Part shown: positions 56,505 through 64,000 of the stretch, in pieces
Numbering within the stretch: the stretch's first letter is position 1
Layout of the letters: the number at the start of each line of letters is the position of its first letter
From: Aselliscus stoliczkanus
Lineage: Eukaryota > Chordata > Mammalia > Chiroptera > Hipposideridae
Direction: 5' to 3'
NCBI GenBank assembly: GCA_033961575.1
Contig: CM066727.1
Coordinates: forward strand, 118,160,434 to 118,224,433
DNA length: 64,000 bases
Notes under the pieces: generated by a model
Database searches by the model: none
Told to the model about the DNA's origin: nothing
Seen by the model: only the letters and a program-made list of their open reading frames with translations
Translations under genes and position numbers: made by a program

Positions 56505-57040
56505 ACAGTTCATCTTCTCCACTGCCATGAGAATCATTTCTTAAAAACACAGATATGACCATGTCAGTCCTCTGCTAAACATCCTTTAATAAGTTCCCAG
56601 CACCAACGAGTAAAGTCCAGATGCAGAGCCCTTTACATCCTGGCCCCACCCAGCACCCATCTACCTCCTTCCTTCTGGAGCCGATGCTGGAGTGACACAT
56701 AATCCAATCTGCCACTCCCTGAGAAGGCCTCTTCTTGTGCTGGTTCTTCTGGCTGAAAAAGGCCTCCCACCGACTCCTTCCCTTGGTGAAAGTCTACTCA
56801 GGCTTTAAGGCCTAATTTTCATGCCACCTTCTCTCCGAAGCCTTTCTCAGCCTCAGTTACAGCTAATGGCTCCCTGCTCTGGGGTCCCACCATCATAATA
56901 GCTAACATTACCTGAGTGCTTACTACAGACGCACTGTGTCTAAGACGTTAAGCACATGATCTGATTTAAGGCAGCCTTGTACGGTAGGAAGCACTGTTAC
57001 AACCCTGCATTATGGAAGAGAGAGAAGCAATTGCAGGTCA
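56505..57040 (+). repeat. L2 LINE fragment and a reverse MIR
   Basis: 56505-56880 is plus-strand L2 ('cagatatgaccatgtcagtc', 'gccctttacatcctggcccc', 'ctcaggctttaaggcctaat'). 56885-57040 reads as a reverse MIR ('ctgagtgcttactacagacg'). Confidence 0.65.
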
Positions 57041-57569
57041 CGCAGATGTCCGGATGCTTCATCCCAAGCAAGCTGCTTCCAGGCCCTGCATTCCTCTTCC
57101 TCTGCTGTACTGCGCCTGCTGCCAGGGGGGAAGTCGCCCTCCTGCATTGCTGTGCATCCCCAATGGGCTACTCCTCCTCCATTCCTGCTCGATAATGACA
57201 CCTCTGTCCTTCTGGTCACCCAATCCAGATGCTGGCACTCCTTCCACTACTATCTCAACACCAATGTCCCTGCATTGCTAGGAGAAGAGCGATAACTCAC
57301 CTTGCTGCATCCTCTTGACACTCAGCCCTGGCATCTCTCAAAAGTCCTTCCCCATCTAGCTTAGGTGCCCATCCTTCAGCGTCAACCTACTACTGCCTAG
57401 TCCAGCACCTGGGACACAGTAGGAATCCAATGTATGCCTGAGTATCATTTCTTTATTTTCTTTGTGAGGACTTCGATCAAAGGAGAAAGAACAGATCTCT
57501 CAGAAAAAGTGGCCACCTTGAATTTTTCTACTTTATGGCCCTACTTTTAGTGTCGGACTCAAGGGGGAA

Positions 57570-58780
57570 TCTAATTAATCACTAAGTCCTGTCAATTCTG
57601 TCTTCCAAATAGCTCTTAAGTTCACCCACTTCTTCCCATAGGCACTATCATCTCTAATTCAGTCCCCAGTCTCCTGCTGGCTCTCCACCACCTTCTAAGC
57701 GATTGGCCCGCTTCCAGCGGTGTCCCCTGTCGTCTATCTTGCACCAGAAGGCCTCTTCTAAAACACACATCTGATCTGGTCTCTTTTCTAATTGAAGCCC
57801 TGCAATGGCTCCTCAAAGTAACTTTTGACAAAATGCAAATACTGTCACATGGCTTTTAAGACCCGCCTCATCTGCCCCTGCCTATCAAGCAGCTCTCATT
57901 TCCCAGGCTTCTCTGCCAGACTGTATGTTCCACCCACACTGAGCCTCAGGCCAGGCTTTCCTACAGCTCCTGGCCTTGGCACAGGCTGTTCCTTGAGCCA
58001 GCTTCTTCCTCTCCCTCCTCTAGCTGGCTGATATCTGCTCACACTTCAGGTCGTCCAGGAAGCCTTCCCCAATGGGTTAGATAGTTTCTATGAACCCCCA
58101 TGAAATCCACGACTTCTCTGTGCTAACCCTTATTACACTCTATTTACTTACTGGGAGGTTGGTAGCTCCTTAACTTACTGAAGTAGACTGGATTGCTGTT
58201 TCCGATTCTTCACTCTCTCCTGCATTAGAATTACACATCAATCACCTTTGCCATGTGCCTTTTCATTGTCTCCCACTAAAGTAGGTGGAGTATATTTCCC
58301 CGACCCCACTGATACTGGGCGTGGCTATGTGACTTACTGGCCAAGAGAATATCACTGAACATGAAGTGAGCGGAGGCTTAGGCTGTGCTACAGAGCTCAG
58401 CTTGGGCTGCTGTGCGTCTGCTCTAGGCCTTGGGAAGAGCTTGTGCGGGATGAGTGGCATGTGAAGCAGATATGAATCCAACTCCTGACCTGCAGCTTGA
58501 TGAAGAGACTCCTGCCCCGACACCTCCCTCCACCTTGTGCTGGAGCTGACCCACGAGCAAAAAGCTAAATGTCTGTTCTTATAAGCCACTAAGAGTTTGT
58601 TGTTACTGAGTATTTTTGGAGTCAAAACCTGACTAAGGCATTTGTCTCCATCCCTCACTAGGCTGCAAACTCCACGCGGACAAGAAAGAACTGTACCCCG
58701 AGAACCTAGCATAGGGCTTAGCACACTATAGGGGCTCAATAAATATTTGTTGATTGGATGTACGACTGAATGAATGAGCT
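57570..58780 (+). repeat. L2 LINE 3' region with an inserted LTR-like piece
   Basis: 57570-58180 is L2 ('actaagtcctgtcaattctg', 'cacacatctgatctggtctc', 'gccctgcaatggctcctcaa', 'tggccttggcacaggctgtt', 'gtcgtccaggaagccttccc'). 58640-58780 is its 3' end ('ctagcatagggcttagcaca', 'ggctcaataaatatttgttg'). About 58185-58635 is foreign and LTR-like ('ataagccactaagagtttgt') but I cannot name it. Confidence 0.7.
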
Positions 58781-58799
58781 TTGGTCATTGACACGTCTG

Positions 58800-58940
58800 T
58801 GTCCTAGCTAGTGTATGAATCCCTTAGGGCCATGCATGGCAACTGATTTCTCTCAAGATCACCTAGTTATCTCTCTTCCCATATTGGGTTCTTGGTAGAT
58901 ATTCAATAAATATTTGTTGAATTGAATAAATTGAATTCGG
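58800..58940 (+). repeat. L2 3' terminus
   Basis: 'ggtagatattcaataaatat' followed by 'ttgttgaattgaataaa', the usual L2 3' end. Confidence 0.6.
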
Positions 58941-58944
58941 TGGG

Positions 58945-59050
58945 TTGACTTGGGAATCGGTCCTTAATTTATGACATTGTTTCTGTGGGAAAATACATTC
59001 TGAGTGCCAAACAAACTTGCAAATGAACTTTTGGAACCTCACCCGTTCAT
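58945..59050 (+). repeat. Unclassified interspersed repeat, copy 2
   Basis: 'tgacattgtttctgtgggaa', 'cattctgagtgccaaacaaa', 'cttttggaacctcacccgtt'. It aligns by eye with the complement of 48310-48500. Confidence 0.5.
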
Positions 59051-59694
59051 TGGTTCAGGATTGCCAGTTTTGCGGAAATCCATAACTGAACACATGTGCT
59101 ATGCTTTGCAATATGGGAGCAGCTGAGAAACTGCTTCCAAACCCAAGATATTCAGCCTGCAAAAATTCACTTTCCACCCACGCAGACAAATTCAGAACAG
59201 GTTGGATTTGAGGTTCCAACAATAAAATACTAGACTTTTTAGAGCTCATTGTTTATCTAATTGGTTTTTATCTGCTTATGCTGAATGCTTATTCTTAACA
59301 GTTGATCAGAAGGAAGTTAAGATCATTACCTTGCCCCCTCCCAAAAAAAATCCACTTTCTAGACACGTATGAAAGAAAACTCAACCTTCTCAACAGAGAA
59401 AATAAGTTATTTTTCTAAATAAATCTGTGACATTTAAAATAAACACAGTGGGATGCTCTACAGTTATAAGAAAACATCCCCCTTTAGAATTCCTAATTTT
59501 GAATGGTACTGGGAGCTTAACAGTGAGTCACAGATCTGAGGTTTAGCTTTATTTAATCTTAGGCCAGAACCAAGCCAGTTTGAAAGCAAGTGATCTGGTA
59601 TAGCTGGGAAGGGCCATCAGTCCACAAATCCGAATGTTTTTTAATATTCAACACACAAGCCTCAATCTGCCATTGCTAGAGTTTCCAGATTACT

Positions 59695-60190
59695 CAATCT
59701 ACTCCATTCATTTAACATATACCCACTATGTGCCAGGCACTGTTCTAGGTTCTGGGGATACAGTAATGAACAAGACAAGGTCCCTGTGCAACTTACATTT
59801 TAATAAAGGAAGAGGCAGGGAAATAAGATCATTTCAGATAGTGAAGGGGGCGGACAATCAGTTGGAGATGTGTGTGCTAGGATCTGATGATCAAGAAAGA
59901 GCTAGCCATGGAAAGATCTGGGGAAGAATATTTTAGACTGAGGAAGCAGCAAGTGTCAAGTCCGTGAGACAGGAGCAAGCTTGGTATATTCTTAAGTCAG
60001 AAAGGAAGTGTGTGTGGCTGGGGTAGAATGAATGAAGAGAGTGGCATCAAAGGTCTGAGAAGTAGTAGCGAAGAGTCAGATTGTGGAAAGCTTCGTATGC
60101 AGGCAATGGAAATAAAGGATTCAGACTGAATTCTAAGATGGAAACCAGTGGAGGGAGGCTATCAAGCTTGAGAATGACATGATCTGGCTT
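59695..60190 (+). repeat. Old LINE fragment, L2-like
   Basis: 'actatgtgccaggcactgtt', 'ttctggggatacagtaatga', 'gtgcaacttacattttaata', 'gatctggggaagaatatttt', 'gcttgagaatgacatgatct'. A common old LINE 3' sequence. Confidence 0.55.
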
Positions 60191-60289
60191 TGATTATAAA
60201 AGGCAGGGGAGAGGGAGGAAGAGCAGCAGCAGCAGGGGAAGCAGTGAGTAGGCTTTTATAGAAGACTGAGACTCACAGCCCCCCATCAA

Positions 60290-62810
60290 TAAAAGCCCCG
60301 TGTCCTCAGCCTCCTCTCCGATTCTTCCTTTTACCTTCTTACTCTAACTGAGCCACATTCTCCCCTGAGGACACAGCTTCCCCATGGGCCTGCTCAAGGG
60401 CTGGCTGCTTCCTCTCCCTCACCAGGAGTGTCCTGCTTGTATCTTACTTCCTCCTCTGGACAACTCTTCATCCCTCCTGTCCAAGCCTTCCCCAGCCCCA
60501 CCCCAGCTTTGAAGCTCATGCCATCAGCCTCCACCATCCCAAACTCCTTGTTGTAACTATCTGCTAACCACCCCCACTTATGGGCCAGTTCCTTTATTTT
60601 CTTGACTATCTAGCTCCTCGTCTTCTCCAACGTTGTTCCCTTATCATTCTTGGTGACTGCAATTTCCGCACAGGCGAGTGATCCATCTAACGCTCCGACA
60701 CTTCAGTTCCTTGACCTCTCGCTGCCAATAATCTTGTCCTCCATCTTACTTCAGCTCCACAATCACACCCTAGACCTTGTCATTAACAATAATGTCACCC
60801 CCTCCATGACCTTAATTTCAAACTCCCCACAGTCCAATCACTACCCCTTTCCCAGTTCCCTAGCTCCAGCAAGTCTTAAACTCAACTATAACCTCCAGTG
60901 CACAGACCTTGCCACCTTTCCACATTCCTCATCCCACTTGGGTCCTCACTTCCCTTCTTAGAGTTCACTTATAGCTTAGAGCCCAGAGTCTACTATTCTA
61001 AGTATTAATATCCGTATCAATATCATTGTCCATCCCTTGCATGCATCCTCAGCATCCAGACCCCACTGTCCCCTCTTGATGTATTTCCGGGCAGGGCCCT
61101 AGCTCTGGCTAAATCTCTTGCCTACTCCATGACATCGCCCATGGAGCTGAAGAAAATGGCTTCTGAAAGCAAAACTATGCTTACTGCTTTCACGTAAGCA
61201 AGACCACTGACCTCAGGTGGGCCCTAGTTCTTCCTGGCAGTCCTTCTCTATTTCCTATCTCTGTCCTCTCTCCCACTCTATTTCACACCTTCTCTCTCTT
61301 CTCCCTTCAAACCCCCAGGGCTCCCTCCCCCACCTCCCCTCACTCTCACTTCTCTTAAGTCACCGAAAATGATGTAAGCAATATGAAAAGACACTGCACA
61401 CGCTTCCACCACACACTTGCTCTGGGGCCGATATTCTTCAACTTGCCTCCCACAACCAAAAGGAACTGTCCACGCACCTGTCTGAGGCTTGGCTCCCCAC
61501 TGGGGCACTAGGTCAAATCTTTCTTGCTCTGCTGAAAGGCAGCGCTCCACAGCTCTCTCTTCTCTCCTGCATCATCAGTTTCTCCCTCTCCACTGGCACT
61601 TTCCCAACGGCCCCCAAAATGCACTGTTATTTCATGCATCTTAAAAACAACAAAACTGGACCCTGCTTTCTCTTGCGGCATCTGCTCCATTTGGGGGGCT
61701 CCCTTTCTCAGCAAAGCTACTCTAAAGAATTGTCTCTGCTCTACTCTCTTGTTTTCTCTTGCAGCTTTAGCACCACTTCCCTGTTGCCCTTGTCAAAGTC
61801 ACTGATCATCACCTGCTAAGGCCAGTGGATCAATGATCTTCTCTTACCTGAGCCCTCAGCACAGCCTGGCACAGCGGAGCACTCTTGCCTTTCTTCCTTT
61901 TGCTTCCCGGAGACCACTTTCTCAGTTATTTTTCTTCCCTTTCTCAGCTGTTGCCTCTCCATTTCTGTTCCCTCTTCATTTCCCTCAATCCCTAAACATT
62001 GCCCCCACTTCAATGCTCAGTTCTCCAGTGCTGCTCCCCTCAATCTATACTCCCTTCCTAGCTAGTCTTAGGCTTCCTTGCATTCCATCAAAACACTACT
62101 GACTCCCAAATTCCCATCACCAGCCTGGACCTCTCCCGTGAGCTTCAGACCTATGTTTGCCACTATCGTGGCCCCCAGCTATGTATGGCCATTTAATTAC
62201 CACCATTTAATCACCATTGTCACCATCACTACCATCACCACCACTGTCACTGAGTTAATTCCTGCATGTAGTTCTAGAAACACAGACAAGGAACCTACGT
62301 AAATGGAATGGATCAGAAAGATTCTGGCAAAGCTGCTTAGCGGGTGTGCGACGATGAAATACTGTTCCTGATGAGTTAATTTCTTAAACTCTAGTCTTGG
62401 GCAAGCGACAAGAAGAAAACGTTCCTACCCAATTACAATTATTCATGAGAATGTTCCTGGCCCCGCATCTTTTGTCTGCTAGTGATTCTGACGGAAACAG
62501 CCCGGTAAGGACCCCAGTGAAAAGCATGGGCAATTATGCGCCTTGGTGCATCTCAGCTTATGACTTCCTCCATCAACTCTTAATTAATTCCATCCCCATA
62601 TTTTCAGTTTGTTTCCTGAACCTCTTGCTTACATTGTATTCCCCCCACCTCCTTTCATTGCTCTTGGCTTCCTCCCCTAGAGGCTCCCCAATTCTTTTCC
62701 CAGTCCTCCTTTCTTTCCCCAGACTGCCCCTTGTTCAGCCTTTAGGTTCTCTATACCTGTTCTGCTTTTTCTTATCCTTTTTTACCTTTAAAAACTGAAA
62801 GCGCCAAACT
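60290..62810 (+). repeat. L2 LINE ORF2 relic (endonuclease and RT parts)
   Basis: A long CT-rich plus-strand L2. At 60630-60960 it still reads like the APE-type endonuclease of L2/CR1 LINEs: a GDCNFR-type block in the frame just before 60660, then QFLDLSLPIILSS and HTLDLVINNN. The block 'tcaccagcctggacctctcc' near 62120 fits the L2 RT region. It has stops and frameshifts and is not active. The region 61250-61800 is too diverged to assign. Confidence 0.65.
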
Positions 62811-62918
62811 GACAGACACTGTTATGGTTTTGTTTTGGTTTTGTTTTTTTTTTCCCCTGCCTGAGCTGCAGCTCAGGCTCTCTCCTCCTTGCTTCTATAG
62901 CAAGAGCCCCAGTACTGA

Positions 62919-62932
62919 GTTGCCATGGCAAC
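62919..62932. promoter_or_regulatory. Perfect RFX X-box palindrome
   Basis: 'gttgccatggcaac' is a perfect 14-bp inverted repeat and the full RFX dimer site. A second, weaker copy, 'gctgccatggcaag', lies about 50 bp away at 62969-62982. It lies in non-repeat-looking sequence in the upstream intron. Confidence 0.5.
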
Positions 62933-63784
62933 AGCAAATCCATCCAGGCCGTCCCAGCAATGCTAGGAGCTGCCATGGCAAGGAAGCCACTCCAGGTTGC
63001 CCCTGAGCCTAGATGGGTCCTGAGCATCGTAATTCAAGACCAGGCTGGGCAGATGCTGCTCAGAGCCTGAGGCTGTACATCAGGCCCACAGCTGTACGGT
63101 GCATTTGGACACAACATCATCAATAATGAGGCTCCCACTGAGCCAATCGAATACATGACATTATGAGGATTCGTTTGAAAATTTTTAAACATCCCTATTA
63201 TATGATCTCCCCTGAGGGAGAACCTTTGCCTCTTTCTCGAGTCTGGAAAGCTCTGTACATGGTAAAAGCAGGCTGACAGCTCCAGCCTATCCTCCTGTAT
63301 GTCACATATCTGCCCCCACCTTCCCCGGAGTGGGTAACCCTGAGTAGTCCAAGCCAAATGATTTAGAAGCACTGACACGGGTGGGAGCATCTCCAAGAAT
63401 GCACTAGGGTTACACAGTGATATTTTACTCAGTGAAGAGACCAGCTCTCTCAGGTCACTGCGATGAATTGTTACAGTGGGGCAACAAGTGTTCCGCTGCG
63501 CCACACTTTTTCAAAACTGTGAGTTGGTGAGAAAGAATTCAGGAAATACCTTTGGAGCGAATGGCACCAGCCGCAGTGAGGGTCTACTGCTGCTAAGCAC
63601 GCCACGCAGGATTTATGCTTACTGCAGTTCGCAACACGAATTCTCCTCACCTAAAAATAAAGACGGCAGCAGCTCAGACGGAATTATAGGCAACGCCAGA
63701 AAAACGACCACACTTTACCTGAGGAAGGGTCACAGAGAGACGTTTATCGACTCAAACTCTGAATGTCTCCACAATGACTCCAGG

Positions 63785-63990
63785 GGCAGGGGTTCTCAAA
63801 TTCCAAGGGAGGAAGGAGTTTATCAGAATCACCTAAAGAGCTTGTGAGAATGCAGATTCCCAGGCCCGGCATTGAGACTCTTGCTGAGTAGATTTAGGGC
63901 GGGGCCTAGGAATCTGTATTTTTAGGCACTCTTTCAGGTGAGTCTGATATGCAGTCAGGTTTCTGATCTGCTCAGAATGATTTTGAAAGG
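63785..63990 (+). mobile_element. MER5A-like hAT MITE
   Basis: 'caggggttctcaaattccaa', 'tatcagaatcacctaaagag', 'gcagattcccaggcccggca', 'ctgagtagatttagggcggg', 'gcctaggaatctgtattttt'. It follows the MER5A order from its 5' end; its 3' end is degraded. Confidence 0.8.
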
Positions 63991-64000
63991 GATCATGGAA

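Noticed and set aside
58263..58739. A 158-codon open frame on the minus strand
   Set aside because: It spans an LTR-like piece and an L2 3' end. No recognisable protein and no splice or start context.
63034..63504. A 156-codon open frame on the minus strand
   Set aside because: No similarity to any protein I know, no coding-like composition, and not a plexin exon. Chance open frame in intron.
63700..63730. A minus-strand 'CTCAG|GTAAAG' donor-like site as the end of a plexin exon
   Set aside because: The sequence before it contains stops in useful frames and no sema similarity.

Overview
This is a piece of a mammalian nuclear genome, and the only gene in it is PLXNC1 (plexin C1, also called VESPR), read on the minus strand. 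Fifteen internal coding exons lie between 44012 and 372. Their splice phases agree at every junction and give 1830 nt of uninterrupted frame (609 whole codons plus a split codon at each end). This covers the end of the PSI domain, a second cysteine-rich PSI-like module, the IPT/TIG repeats, the transmembrane helix, the basic juxtamembrane coiled coil and the start of the intracellular GAP domain. By comparison with the family from memory this is roughly residues 470-1080 of about 1570. The first exons (signal peptide, sema domain) should lie beyond 64000, and the rest of the GAP domain beyond position 1.

The host is probably a bat of the horseshoe / Old World leaf-nosed group (Rhinolophoidea). 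Two tRNA-derived SINE types support this: a dimeric type with paired 'ggctcagttggttagag' boxes and a 'gttccccaataaagtt' tail, and a short type beginning 'gggccggccgagtggc' and ending 'cagtgacactgccctc' plus poly(A). Several copies have clear target-site duplications. The rest is ordinary ancient mammalian repeat: MIR, L2, old L1, MaLR-like LTRs, hAT MITEs and one decayed mariner.

Layout. 1-4655: four exons of the cytoplasmic GAP start and juxtamembrane region, plus intronic repeats. 7975-10790: transmembrane exon and the last ectodomain exons. 14262-19829: three IPT exons. 19830-30191: a 10.4 kb intron with a mariner relic, a GC-rich patch and a stack of L1s. 30192-36653: four exons (PSI-like module and inter-domain). 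36654-43897: a 7.2 kb AT-rich intron made largely of old L1. 43898-44012: PSI exon. 44013-64000: at least 20 kb of upstream intron, dominated by L2, with no exon I could recognise.

I found no tRNA, rRNA or other small RNA gene, no CRISPR array and no second protein-coding gene. The open frames outside the plexin exons fall in repeats or have no recognisable content. I do not see a previously undescribed system. The points most worth checking are an AT pentanucleotide repeat next to a 3' splice site, a 39-nt in-frame micro-exon, RFX-like palindromes, the SINE relationships, and the mariner relic with its readable DD34D spacing.
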